Shown: positions 51,312-59,892, counted from the first letter of the stretch. The stretch: DNA of 64,000 nucleotides from Chitinophagales bacterium (GCA_017303875.1 JAFLBP010000015.1:90851-154850), one strand, 5' to 3'. Notes: generated by a model from the sequence alone, not told the origin. A program made the numbers and translations.

Positions 51312-52985
51312 ATGAAATACGATGCTATTGTTGTTGGCTCGGGTATTTCCGGCGGCTGGGCTGCCAAGGAACTGACCGAAAAGGGCCTCAAAACCCTGCT
51401 CTTAGAGCGGGGACGTAATGTGGAGCACGTTAAAGATTATCCCACGGCCACCAAAAAGGTTTGGGAATTTCCACACCGCGGACAAAATACCGTCGATATG
51501 AAAGCGACGCACCCGGTACAACGCCGCGACTACCCCTACAACGAGTTTGCGCCCGATTTTTGGGTAAATGACCTCGAAAATCCCTACACAGAAGTAAAAC
51601 GCTTCGACTGGTATCGCGGATACCACGTCGGTGGCCGCTCCCTGATGTGGGGCCGCCAAAGTTACCGCTGGAGCGACTTCGACTTTGAAGCCAATCTCCG
51701 CGACGGTATCGCAACCGACTGGCCCATCCGCTATGCCGACCTCGCGCCCTGGTACGATTATGTCGAAACCTTCGCCGGGATCAGCGGTTCCATGGAAGGA
51801 CTTGCACAACTGCCCGACGGCAAGTTTCTGCCGCCGATGGAGCTGAACATTGTGGAGCAGACCGTTGCCGAACGCCTTAAAAAACACTACCGCGACAAAC
51901 GCCGCCTCATCATTGGTCGGACGGCCAACCTGACAGTGCCACACAATGGCCGCGGCTCCTGCCAGTTCCGCAACCTGTGCAGCCGCGGGTGTCAGTTCGG
52001 CGCCTATTTCAGCACGCAGTCGTCTACACTGCCTGCCGCCATGGCCACCGGCAACCTGACCCTGCGTCCTTTCTCTACCGTTAACCGCATTCTGTACGAC
52101 AAAGATACCAAACGCGCCCGCGGCGTCATGGTCATTGATACGGAAACCGGCGAGACCTACGAGTACGAAGCCAAAGTGATTTTCCTTTGCGCCTCGGCCC
52201 TCAACTCTACTTTTATCCTGCTCAATTCTATCGATACCGGCAGCCTGCCCGATGGCCTGGGCAATGCCAGCGATCAGCTGGGCCGCAACCTTATGGATCA
52301 CCATTTCCGCTGCGGCGCAGGTGGTATTGTGGAAGGTTTCGATGACAAAATTCCGTTCGGACGCCGCGCCAATGGCTTCTACATTCCGCGCTACCGCAAC
52401 CTTTTTGGCGACAAACGCGACTACCTCCGCGGCTTCGGCTACCAGGGCGGCGCCAACCGCCAGGGCTGGAACCGCGATGTGGCAGAAATGGGCATCGGCG
52501 CTCCGCTCAAAGAAGTGCTCGTGGAGCCAGGCCAGTGGAGCATCGGCATGACCGGTTTCGGTGAAATCCTGCCTTACGCCGATAACCGCGCCACACTCGA
52601 CAAAACGAAAAAAGACAAGCTCGGCCAGCCCGTGCTGTCGATCGAAGCAGAAATCAAGGAGAACGAGCTGAAAATGCGCAAGGATATGATGCAGGATGCC
52701 GTGGAAATGCTGGAAGCAGCTGGCGTGAAAAACGTCCGCTCCTTCGACAACGGCTACTACTTAGCGATGGGTATTCACGAAATGGGTACCGCGCGAATGG
52801 GAACCGACAAGAAAAATTCGGTGCTCAATCGCTGGAACCAAATGCACGAAGTGCCCAACGTATTCTGTACCGACGGCGCCTCTATGACCTCCGCCGCTGC
52901 TGTTAACCCTTCTTTGACTTACATGGCCATGACCGCCCGCGCGGTGGATTATGCCGTGAAGGAACTCAAAAAAGGAACCCTCTAA
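51312..52985 (+). CDS. GMC-family FAD oxidoreductase (sugar dehydrogenase large subunit)
   Basis: A 557-residue flavoprotein. The FAD-binding motif VVGSGISGGWAAKELTEKG is at about residues 7-25, followed by LLLERGRNVEH. A GMC block GGRSLMWGRQSYRW lies near 109, and a cysteine-rich CQFRNLCSRGCQFGAY near 218. The C-terminal domain carries the catalytic histidine in GIHEMGTARMG and the closing asparagine in NPSLTYMAMTAR. It has no signal peptide of its own. The small Tat-signal subunit encoded 21 bp downstream probably carries it across the membrane, as in gluconate 2-dehydrogenase and glucoside 3-dehydrogenase systems. The likely reaction is oxidation of a sugar hydroxyl, with electrons passed to the respiratory chain. 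Confidence 0.92.
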   Translation: MKYDAIVVGSGISGGWAAKELTEKGLKTLLLERGRNVEHVKDYPTATKKVWEFPHRGQNTVDMKATHPVQRRDYPYNEFAPDFWVNDLENPYTEVKRFDWYRGYHVGGRSLMWGRQSYRWSDFDFEANLRDGIATDWPIRYADLAPWYDYVETFAGISGSMEGLAQLPDGKFLPPMELNIVEQTVAERLKKHYRDKRRLIIGRTANLTVPHNGRGSCQFRNLCSRGCQFGAYFSTQSSTLPAAMATGNLTLRPFSTVNRILYDKDTKRARGVMVIDTETGETYEYEAKVIFLCASALNSTFILLNSIDTGSLPDGLGNASDQLGRNLMDHHFRCGAGGIVEGFDDKIPFGRRANGFYIPRYRNLFGDKRDYLRGFGYQGGANRQGWNRDVAEMGIGAPLKEVLVEPGQWSIGMTGFGEILPYADNRATLDKTKKDKLGQPVLSIEAEIKENELKMRKDMMQDAVEMLEAAGVKNVRSFDNGYYLAMGIHEMGTARMGTDKKNSVLNRWNQMHEVPNVFCTDGASMTSAAAVNPSLTYMAMTARAVDYAVKELKKGTL

Positions 52986-53006
52986 TTTATTCAATTCCTG
53001 CAACTT

Positions 53007-53606
53007 ATGGATCGCAGAACCTTATTGCAACGTTTCGCCGTCGTTATCGGCGGTTCACTGGTGGGGGCCGACAGCTTGCTGGCCAAATCTATCCACTGGG
53101 AAAATATGGACTACGACCCGGATGGTCCGGGCGGTGGTAAAGGCGTCGGTATTTTTGAAAAAAAGCAAATCAAATTGCTGAATGAAATTGCCGAAACCAT
53201 CATTCCCGCAACCGATACCCCGGGCGCAAAAGCCGCAAAAGTAGGCGCGTTTATGGCCGTGATCGTTAGCGACTGCTACGAATCCAAAGACCAGATGCGC
53301 TTTACCGAAGGCTTGCTCGCACTGGAAGACGACTGCAAAAAGCAGACCGGCAAAACTTTCCTGCGCTGCTCCCCGGCCCAACGCACCGAGTTCCTCAATG
53401 CGCTTGATAAAAAGCAAAAAGAGGTGGCCAAAAGCAAAAAATCGGACGAGCCGCATCACTATTTCCGAACCATCAAGGACATGGCGATCTGGGGCTATTT
53501 TACCTCCGAGATCGGTGCTACCCAAGCCCTTCGCTTCCTCGAGTATCCCGGTAAATATACAACCGTGGACTACAAGAAAGGCGAACGCAACTGGGGAGGA
53601 TATTGA
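53007..53606 (+). CDS. Gluconate 2-dehydrogenase subunit 3-type small subunit, Tat signal
   Basis: A 199-residue protein with a twin-arginine signal MDRRTLLQRFAVVIGGSLVGA. The mature part matches the gluconate 2-dehydrogenase subunit 3 family: FEKKQIKLLNEIAETIIPATDTPGAKAAKVGAFM near residue 50, and the late block IKDMAIWGYFTSEIGATQALRFLEYPG. It pairs with the GMC flavoprotein before it and supplies the export signal and docking surface. It ends the operon. A repeat-rich stretch begins directly after its stop. Confidence 0.92.
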   Translation: MDRRTLLQRFAVVIGGSLVGADSLLAKSIHWENMDYDPDGPGGGKGVGIFEKKQIKLLNEIAETIIPATDTPGAKAAKVGAFMAVIVSDCYESKDQMRFTEGLLALEDDCKKQTGKTFLRCSPAQRTEFLNALDKKQKEVAKSKKSDEPHHYFRTIKDMAIWGYFTSEIGATQALRFLEYPGKYTTVDYKKGERNWGGY

Positions 53607-53821
53607 GGGAGTGGGGAATGCGGAGTGCGGAATGCGGAATGAATATCTAATGGAGCGTTTTGCTGCTCCGTATTCCGCACTCTGCATTCCACACTCCACC
53701 CCCATATTCCGCACTCCGCATTCCGCATTCCGAACTCCGCCCCCATATTCCGCACTCCGCATTCCGCATTCCACACTCCGCCCCATATTCCACATTCCGA
53801 ACTCCGCATTCCGCACTCCAC
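53607..53821. repeat. Purine/pyrimidine tandem-repeat hairpin (GGAATGCGG units)
   Basis: The left arm (53609-53641) is purine-rich (GGAGTGCGG, GGAATGCGG). After a small hairpin (GGAGC...GCTCC, about 53652-53670) comes about 140 bp of the complementary words in three tandem copies of a roughly 40-bp unit opening CCCCATATTCCGCACTCCGC (about 53700, 53740 and 53780). The last copy abuts the ATG of the histidine kinase. It is not a CRISPR: there are no unique spacers. Confidence 0.85.
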
Positions 53822-54877
53822 ATGCCTCGTCCCGCACTAAAATACATAATTTGGGTAGCCGTTTTGGTCTCCTTAGCCATCAGCCTGTTTCTGGTGGTGG
53901 TATACCCAAGTCATCGTGCGAACGGGTGGCAAGGCACCCTGATCAGCTTCTTTTTTAATGCGCTGGTGGGGATGATGTATTTCCTGATGCTGTGGTGGTT
54001 GACCAACAGGTTAGACAAGCATTATTCGTGGCTACATCACACCGGCAAGCGCATGCTGTTTCAGTTTTTGGGCCTGATTGTGGTGGTGTATATCAATGCG
54101 ACTTTAGCCAATCTGCTCTATGGTTGTTTGATTTATGGAAAATCTATAAGTCTGGTAATGAGTCAGATACAATTTCGGGATTATATCAATCAGTCGTATA
54201 TCCCGATTATTGTAACGATGTTTTTAGTATCGAAGGATTTTTTGAAAGAATGGCGCGAATCCCTGCTGCATGCAGAGCGTTTGCGCTACAATAATCTTCA
54301 AACGCGTCATGCGTATTTACAAAATCAGATCAAGCCGCATTTTTTATTCAACAGTCTGAATGTGTTGGCCACTTTGGTGCACAAAGACGCCGATCAGGCC
54401 GAGCAGTTTATCCATGAACTGTCGCGTTTGTACCGCCGTTTATTAGAAGTTGACCAGCAGGAAGCGGTGCGCCTGAGTGCAGAAATGGAGGCGTTTGAGT
54501 CATATTTATTTCTGGTAAAAATGCGTTTTGGCGCGAGTTTAGTGGTGTCCATCGGCGCCTACGAACGTTATCAAAACCAGCAAATACCGCCATTTACCCT
54601 TCAGTTACTGCTGGAAAATGTCGTAAAACACAATGAAATGTCGCGCGATCGCCCGGTGCAGGTATGGCTTGAATTTTCGGAAGACTGGGTGGTGATGCGC
54701 AATACCCTGAGCCGAAAAGCTGCTCCCGTGGAATCTTCTACCGGCATCGGCCTCAAAAATCTGTACGAGCGCTATGCTTTGCTTGGAACGGTAACGCCCG
54801 AAATTGAAGAAAAAGAGAACTTTTTTTCAGTAAATATACCATTATTAAGCGCCAAAACGACGCTGCCGCAATCTTAA
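53822..54877 (+). CDS. LytS/YehU-type histidine kinase
   Basis: A 351-residue sensor kinase of the His_kinase (PF06580) class. Four transmembrane segments lie in the first 150 residues (ALKYIIWVAVLVSLAISLFLVVVY onward). The kinase core has the phospho-acceptor block QIKPHFLFNSLNVLATLVH (about residue 170), LRLSAEMEAFESYLFLVKMRFG-like text, the N-box LLLENVVKHNEM and the G-box SSTGIGLKNLYERY. The partner LytTR response regulator that usually follows is absent, so it is an orphan in this window. The frame continues upstream through the repeat. The ATG at 53822 is used because the membrane helix starts there and the upstream codons are pure repeat. Confidence 0.88.
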   Translation: MPRPALKYIIWVAVLVSLAISLFLVVVYPSHRANGWQGTLISFFFNALVGMMYFLMLWWLTNRLDKHYSWLHHTGKRMLFQFLGLIVVVYINATLANLLYGCLIYGKSISLVMSQIQFRDYINQSYIPIIVTMFLVSKDFLKEWRESLLHAERLRYNNLQTRHAYLQNQIKPHFLFNSLNVLATLVHKDADQAEQFIHELSRLYRRLLEVDQQEAVRLSAEMEAFESYLFLVKMRFGASLVVSIGAYERYQNQQIPPFTLQLLLENVVKHNEMSRDRPVQVWLEFSEDWVVMRNTLSRKAAPVESSTGIGLKNLYERYALLGTVTPEIEEKENFFSVNIPLLSAKTTLPQS

Positions 54878-54967
54878 ATGAATTTCCAAACACGCCCTTA
54901 ACATTGGGAAATTTGGCAGTAAACAAATAAACCATTTACTTTGACCCCCTAATAATATTAAACCCCA

Positions 54968-54996
54968 TTGGGAATGACCCTCTCGGGCTATATTTG
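54968..54996 (+). promoter_or_regulatory. Promoter of the double-AAA+ gene
   Basis: ATTG (TTG at 54968-54970), an 18-bp spacer and TATATTTG (54989-54996), an exact -7 element. The -7 element ends 6 bp before the ATG at 55003, so the transcript could have almost no leader. Confidence 0.5.
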
Positions 54997-55002
54997 TCTG
55001 AT

Positions 55003-57654
55003 ATGTTCACAATCTCACAACAATCACAACCGCCACACGAGGATCCGGAGCAGAAGCGCTGGAAATTCCGCGAGTTGAAGATATATGCCTCCACGGAATG
55101 GCTGGCCGACAACAAAAAGAAATACCGTCAGGTGTTCGATCGGCATGAAACCAGCTATGTCTACGCCGAACTTTCTTTCCACAACAAACATTTTGATGTG
55201 GAAGATTGGGAAATTAACGTGGAGTTGCGCTGCTATTCTTCCAAAAAGCAAAAAAAAGAAATCTGCGTGCTGCCTTTTAAAAGGAAAGTCAGCAAATACG
55301 ATCCCGTTGGTTATATCCGCGAAGGCTGGGGCAATAAACAGGAAGGTGTTTTTTGGAAAAAGGGCGCCTACTACTGGGAAGCCTGGATAGAAGGCGAAAA
55401 GGTTTCTACCAAAAATTTCTTCATCGAAGACGCCGGCCGTCCTTTTACCAAAACGGAAAATCCATATTGCCAGATCACTTCCCTGCGCACGTACGAAGGC
55501 CCCTATGATGATACGCCGGAGTTTGAGCGCCAGTACATGCGGGTTTTTAACAGCGAAGAAACGCGTTATATTTATGCTGAAGTAACGCTTAAAAACCTGC
55601 TCATTACCAAACAGTGGCAATGCGAGCTGTTTATAAAATTTTACAACGACGCCCGCGAACTCAAAGGCCAGGTGGTGCGCCTGCACCGCGTGGAAAAAGC
55701 CGATGAAGGCGTGAAAATTACCGCCGGATGGGGCAGTAACGTCAAAGGCTCCTGGAGAAACGACCGCTATACGGCCGAAATCGTTTTCATGGACCAATTG
55801 CTCGCCGTTATGCCGTTTGAAGTGGGCCTCGACTGGGAAGAAGGGGATAATGCCGTTTGGCTGCCCGACAAAGGCCACCAGGTCATGCTGCAACCCGGAG
55901 AATCAGATGGTGAAACATTTGAAGAGGTTTTGTCCAAACTCGATCAGCTGATCGGCCTGAACGAAATCAAAACCAAAGTGCGCGAACACGCACAATACAT
56001 CCAGTTCCTGCAACTGCGTAAAGAAAAAGGATTTGCGGAAAAAGACGGTATTGAGGTGCATTCGGTGTTCGTCGGCAACCCGGGTACGGGTAAAACTACT
56101 GTAGCCAAAATGATGGGCCGCCTGTACAAAAAAATGGGACTGCTCAGCAAAGGCCACGTCCATGAAGTAGACCGCACCGATCTGGTAGGTGAATACATCG
56201 GCCAAACCGCTCCTAAAGTTAAAGAAGCCATTGAACAGGCGCGCGGCGGCGTGCTTTTCATCGATGAAGCCTATGCGCTGGCCCGCTCGGCAGAAGACAG
56301 CAAAGACTTCGGCCGAGAGGCTATTGAGATCATTGTCAAGGAGTTATCTAATGGCCCGGGCGATCTGGCCGTAATTGTTGCCGGGTATCCCAAGGAAATG
56401 AAAACTTTCCTCGACTCCAATCCGGGGCTTCGGAGCCGCTTCAAGATGACTTATGAATTTACGGATTACCTGCCGCAGGAGCTTTGCCAGATTGCGGAAT
56501 ACGCCGCAAGGGAAAAAGAAGTTACACTGACCGCAGATGCCGGCAAACTCATCAACGACATCATTACCGATGCTTTCCGCGGACGCGACCGTGCCTTCGG
56601 CAATGCCCGTTTTGTACACGACCTCATCAATAAAGCCAAAATTCAGATGGGCCTGCGCCTTATGGCGCGTCCGGATGTACGCAACCTCGATTCTGAAAGC
56701 TTAGGCGCTATCCTGCGCGAAGACGTGGAAAAAGTACAGGTGCTGCACAAGCGCCCGCTGCCCAATATTCCGCTCGACGAAAAGCTGCTCAATGAGGCCC
56801 TGCACGAATTAGACAGCCTCATCGGTATGCAAAATATTAAAAAGCAGATCCGCGAGCTGATACACCTGACGGCCTTCCACCGCGAACAAGGCCGCGACGT
56901 ACTCAAACGTTTTTTCCTGCATACCGTTTTTGTAGGAAATCCCGGTACGGGCAAAACCACCGTGGCGCGCATCCTGACCAAGTTGTACAAAGCGCTGGGT
57001 GTACTCGAACGCGGCCACATGGTAGAAACCGATCGCCAGGGCTTAGTTGCAGGCTATGTCGGACAAACCGCCATCAAAACCGCCGAGCGCATCGACGAAT
57101 CGCTGGGCGGCGTATTGTTTATTGATGAAGCCTACGCGCTGACCAACAGCGGCCGCGGCACACAAGGCGATTTTGGCGACGAAGCCATTCAGGCCCTGCT
57201 CAAACGTATGGAAGACCACCGTGGCGAGTTCTTCGTTTTTGTGGCCGGTTATCCGGAACAGATGGATACCTTCCTCAAAGCCAACCCCGGCCTTGCAAGC
57301 CGTTTCGACCAAACCCTCCACTTTGAAGACTACTCACCGGAGGAATTACTGGAAATTGCACTCTATATGTTCCAGCAGGAGCATTATCGCGTGGCCGAAG
57401 AAGCACGCGAATATTTGGGCAAATACCTGAGCTTCCTGTATCAATTCCGCGATCGCTATTTCGGTAATGCGCGTACAGTGCGCCAGGTGGTACTGGAAAT
57501 TCTCAAAAACCAGAACCTGCGTATGGCCTCCGGAAAAGTAGATGTCGATCCGGAACTCAGCCACCTCGTTACCCTCGACGACGTGTCAACGTTCACCTTC
57601 GACAAAGACAAACTCAATCTCTTCACCCGCCGCTCCATAGGATACGGTAAATAA
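55003..57654 (+). CDS. CbxX/CfqX-type AAA+ ATPase with two AAA domains and a duplicated N-terminal domain
   Basis: An 883-residue cytoplasmic ATPase. Two beta-rich domains, about residues 20-150 and 160-275, look like copies of each other: each has a Y-x-E-x-x-[FL] strand (YVYAELSF, YIYAEVTL) and ends in a WG-[NS]...[FS]W....Y..E pattern. Two complete AAA+ modules follow. Walker A GNPGTGKTT is near 356 and again near 645; Walker B VLFIDEAYAL is near 416 and 705. Arginine-finger-like GLRSRF and GLASRF occur in each module. This is the CbxX/SpoVK-like class, whose members act as remodelling chaperones (Rubisco activase CbbX, EccA). No Rubisco or ESX genes are nearby, so the client is unknown. 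Confidence 0.9.
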   Translation: MFTISQQSQPPHEDPEQKRWKFRELKIYASTEWLADNKKKYRQVFDRHETSYVYAELSFHNKHFDVEDWEINVELRCYSSKKQKKEICVLPFKRKVSKYDPVGYIREGWGNKQEGVFWKKGAYYWEAWIEGEKVSTKNFFIEDAGRPFTKTENPYCQITSLRTYEGPYDDTPEFERQYMRVFNSEETRYIYAEVTLKNLLITKQWQCELFIKFYNDARELKGQVVRLHRVEKADEGVKITAGWGSNVKGSWRNDRYTAEIVFMDQLLAVMPFEVGLDWEEGDNAVWLPDKGHQVMLQPGESDGETFEEVLSKLDQLIGLNEIKTKVREHAQYIQFLQLRKEKGFAEKDGIEVHSVFVGNPGTGKTTVAKMMGRLYKKMGLLSKGHVHEVDRTDLVGEYIGQTAPKVKEAIEQARGGVLFIDEAYALARSAEDSKDFGREAIEIIVKELSNGPGDLAVIVAGYPKEMKTFLDSNPGLRSRFKMTYEFTDYLPQELCQIAEYAAREKEVTLTADAGKLINDIITDAFRGRDRAFGNARFVHDLINKAKIQMGLRLMARPDVRNLDSESLGAILREDVEKVQVLHKRPLPNIPLDEKLLNEALHELDSLIGMQNIKKQIRELIHLTAFHREQGRDVLKRFFLHTVFVGNPGTGKTTVARILTKLYKALGVLERGHMVETDRQGLVAGYVGQTAIKTAERIDESLGGVLFIDEAYALTNSGRGTQGDFGDEAIQALLKRMEDHRGEFFVFVAGYPEQMDTFLKANPGLASRFDQTLHFEDYSPEELLEIALYMFQQEHYRVAEEAREYLGKYLSFLYQFRDRYFGNARTVRQVVLEILKNQNLRMASGKVDVDPELSHLVTLDDVSTFTFDKDKLNLFTRRSIGYGK

Positions 57655-57723
57655 TGATGAATGATGAACGATGAACGATGAATGATTTTGGATTTCATCG
57701 TTCATCGTTCATAGTTCATAGTT
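57655..57723. repeat. Intergenic hairpin repeat, GATGAATGATGAA family (copy 2)
   Basis: The left arm is GATGAATGATGAACGATGAA followed by CGATGAATGATTTTGG. The right arm mirrors it as TTTCATCGTTCATCGTTCAT, then AGTTCATAGTTT. It starts right after the AAA+ gene stop and ends 7 bp before the thiolase ATG. Confidence 0.75.
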
Positions 57724-57730
57724 TAAAAAG

Positions 57731-58933
57731 ATGTCTGCTTACATAGTTGATGGCGTGCGTACGCCAATTGGAAGTTTTGGCGCTTCGTTGTCGTCGGTGC
57801 GGACGGATGATCTGGCGGCATTGCCCATTGCGGCACTTATGGCGCGGCACCCTAACCTGCCCCCCGAACTTATTGATGATGTGATTTTAGGCTGCGCCAA
57901 TCAGGCCGGCGAAGACAACCGCAATGTAGCGCGTATGGCTTTGCTTCTGGCCGGCCTGCCTGTTTCTGTGCCGGGAGAGACTGTCAATCGGCTCTGTGCT
58001 TCGGGCATGGCCGCCGCCGCGCATGCACATCGCGCCATTGCAGCCGGCGAAGGCGATTTATTTATCGCAGGTGGGGTGGAAAACATGACCCGCGGCCCCT
58101 GGGTAATGTCGAAAAGCGCCAAGCCATTTGGCAATGATGTGGAAATGCACGACAGCAGTTTTGGCTGGCGGTTCGTCAACCCGAAAATGAAAGCACTGTA
58201 TGGAGTAGATGCAATGGGCCAAACCGCCGAGAACCTGGTGGAATTGTACAATATCAGCCGCGAAGCGCAGGATCGTTTCGCCATGGCCTCGCAGCAGAAA
58301 GCTGCGGCGGCGCAGGCGGCCGGTATCCTGTCTGAAGAAATAGTGCCGGTGATGCTTCCGCAGCGCAAGGGAGACCCTGTGCAATTTGCTCAGGATGAAT
58401 TTATTAAGGGTAATACAACGATGGAGGGGCTGGCTAAACTGCGTGCCGCCTTCCGCGAAAACGGCAGCGTAACTGCCGGTAATGCCTCCGGATTGAACGA
58501 CGGGGCGGCAGCCCTGCTGATCGCTTCCGATAAAGCCGTAAACGATCAGCAGCTGAAACCGCTGGCGCGTATCCTGAGTGCCGGTGTGGCCGGCGTAGCC
58601 CCGCGAATTATGGGTATCGGGCCGGTGGAGGCCTCTCAAAAAGCCCTGCAACGCGCCGGACTTACACTGGCAGATATGGACCTCATTGAAATCAATGAAG
58701 CCTTTGCAGCGCAGGTACTTGCCTGCCTGCACCTCATGGGCATTGATGCCGAAGATCCGCGGGTAAATCCCAATGGCGGCGCTATTGCCCTTGGGCATCC
58801 GCTGGGGATGTCGGGCGCCCGTATTCTGCTCAGCGCAGCGCGGCATTTACAGCGTACCGGACAGCGTTATGCCCTGGTAACGATGTGTATCGGGGTAGGG
58901 CAGGGTTATGCCGTTGTACTGGAACGGGCCTGA
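57731..58933 (+). CDS. Thiolase (acetyl-CoA acyltransferase, PcaF/FadA-type)
   Basis: A 400-residue thiolase of normal length. Nucleophile Cys89 in NRLCASGM, His356 in GGAIALGHPLGMSGAR and Cys386 in CIGVGQG form the degradative/biosynthetic thiolase triad. Also seen are GGVENMTRGPWVMSK and NEAFAAQ. It cleaves or forms 3-oxoacyl-CoA with CoA; the start SAYIVDGVRTPIGSFGASLSSVRTDDLAA resembles 3-oxoadipyl-CoA and acetyl-CoA acyltransferases, and the chain length is not readable. It stands alone, converging with transaldolase (10 bp between stops). A link to the KAS III/acyl-CoA ligase cluster 28 kb away is possible but not shown. Confidence 0.93.
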   Translation: MSAYIVDGVRTPIGSFGASLSSVRTDDLAALPIAALMARHPNLPPELIDDVILGCANQAGEDNRNVARMALLLAGLPVSVPGETVNRLCASGMAAAAHAHRAIAAGEGDLFIAGGVENMTRGPWVMSKSAKPFGNDVEMHDSSFGWRFVNPKMKALYGVDAMGQTAENLVELYNISREAQDRFAMASQQKAAAAQAAGILSEEIVPVMLPQRKGDPVQFAQDEFIKGNTTMEGLAKLRAAFRENGSVTAGNASGLNDGAAALLIASDKAVNDQQLKPLARILSAGVAGVAPRIMGIGPVEASQKALQRAGLTLADMDLIEINEAFAAQVLACLHLMGIDAEDPRVNPNGGAIALGHPLGMSGARILLSAARHLQRTGQRYALVTMCIGVGQGYAVVLERA

Positions 58934-58943
58934 GGCGCGTTTT

Positions 58944-59606
58944 TTAACCGTTGGCTTTTTTGTGGTCGGCCAGGAACTGCGCCAGACCAATATCGGTCAG
59001 CGGATGTTTGAAAAGTCCCATGATGGCCGGGAGCGGACAAGTTACTACGTCGGCGCCGGCTTTGGCCGCCTGTACAATGTGCAGGGGCGTACGGATGCTG
59101 GCGGCCAGAATGGCCGTTTCGTACGCTTGCATATCGTAAATTTCGGAAATTTCCTTGATCAGCGCGATGCCGTCCCAGGTAATGTCATCTACGCGGCCGA
59201 CGAAAGGCGAGAGGTAGGTGGCGCCTGCTTTGGCGGCCAGAATGGCCTGGCCGGCGGAGAACACAAGTGTACAGTTGGTGCGGATACCGATTTCAGTGAA
59301 ATGGGCGATGGCTTTAACGCCGTCGGGCGTCATTGGCACCTTCACCACAATATTTTCGTGAAGTTCGGCAAGGCGTTTGCCTTCCTCTACCATACCTTTA
59401 AAGTCGGTAGCGATCACTTCGGCGCTCACGTCGCGGTCTTCACCAACGATTTCGCAGATGTCGCGGTAATGCTTGAGCACATTGGCTTCGCCGGTGATAC
59501 CCTCTTTGGCCATGAGGGAAGGATTGGTGGTAACGCCGTCGAGAATGCCGAGTGCGGCAGCTTCGCGGATTTGGTCGAGGTTGGCAGTGTCAATGAAAAA
59601 AAGCAT
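58944..59606 (-). CDS. Transaldolase (fructose-6-phosphate-aldolase-like, short form)
   Basis: A 220-residue short-form transaldolase. The opening MLFFIDTANLDQIREAAALGILDGVTTNPSLM is typical, with the Schiff-base lysine in NIVVKVPMT (about residue 86). Then come NCTLVFSAGQAILAAKAGATYLSPFVGRVDD and AASIRTPLHIVQAAKAGADVVTCP. It catalyses transfer or release of dihydroxyacetone units in the pentose phosphate pathway, and short members can be true transaldolases or fructose-6-phosphate aldolases. Cytoplasmic. An inverted repeat 57-86 bp before the ATG may regulate it. Confidence 0.93.
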   Translation of the reverse strand: MLFFIDTANLDQIREAAALGILDGVTTNPSLMAKEGITGEANVLKHYRDICEIVGEDRDVSAEVIATDFKGMVEEGKRLAELHENIVVKVPMTPDGVKAIAHFTEIGIRTNCTLVFSAGQAILAAKAGATYLSPFVGRVDDITWDGIALIKEISEIYDMQAYETAILAASIRTPLHIVQAAKAGADVVTCPLPAIMGLFKHPLTDIGLAQFLADHKKANG

Positions 59607-59662
59607 AATAAATCACGATTTCGAATACCATGCGAAGACAGTATCCGTGAAAGTCATTCTCG

Positions 59663-59692
59663 GATTACACAATTTATATACATAGTGTAATC
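59663..59692. promoter_or_regulatory. Inverted repeat upstream of transaldolase
   Basis: GATTACAC and GTGTAATC, exact 8-bp arms 14 bp apart around an AT-only centre (aatttatatacata). Centre-to-centre spacing of two turns fits a dimeric DNA-binding protein. It lies 57-86 bp before the transaldolase start. Confidence 0.4.
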
Positions 59693-59861
59693 GTTTGAAG
59701 GCCATTAAAATTGAAAAGGGAAACAAAAAAACGCCGGGCACACCGCTTCGACCACATATCCTTGCTGCATTTCTGCCCTGGGGAGGTTTTGCAGGAGCTG
59801 GTCGCCCGACGCGCCGCAAAGGTAAACGTTTTGGCAAATACCAAAAGAGATTTTTTTATTT

Positions 59862-59892
59862 TTTGTCAATGGCGTAAAAATCTGTTCATTTG
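59862..59892 (+). promoter_or_regulatory. Promoter of the helicase gene
   Basis: TTTG at 59862-59865, exactly 19 bp spacer, then TTCATTTG at 59885-59892 (one mismatch to TAnnTTTG). It is 22 bp before the ATG. The best full -33/-7 pair in the window. Confidence 0.55.

Noticed and set aside
53660..53821. In-frame N-terminal extension of the LytS-type kinase
   Set aside because: The 54 extra codons are translated tandem repeat (IPHSAF-like words). The membrane helix starts right at the ATG at 53822, so that start is far more likely.
53607..53821. CRISPR-like array
   Set aside because: The repeats are contiguous, about 40 bp each, with no unique spacers, and pair with an opposed arm.
59695..59877. 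A 60-codon plus-strand frame between transaldolase and the helicase
   Set aside because: It overlaps the -33 element of the helicase promoter, has low-complexity basic composition and no recognisable motif.
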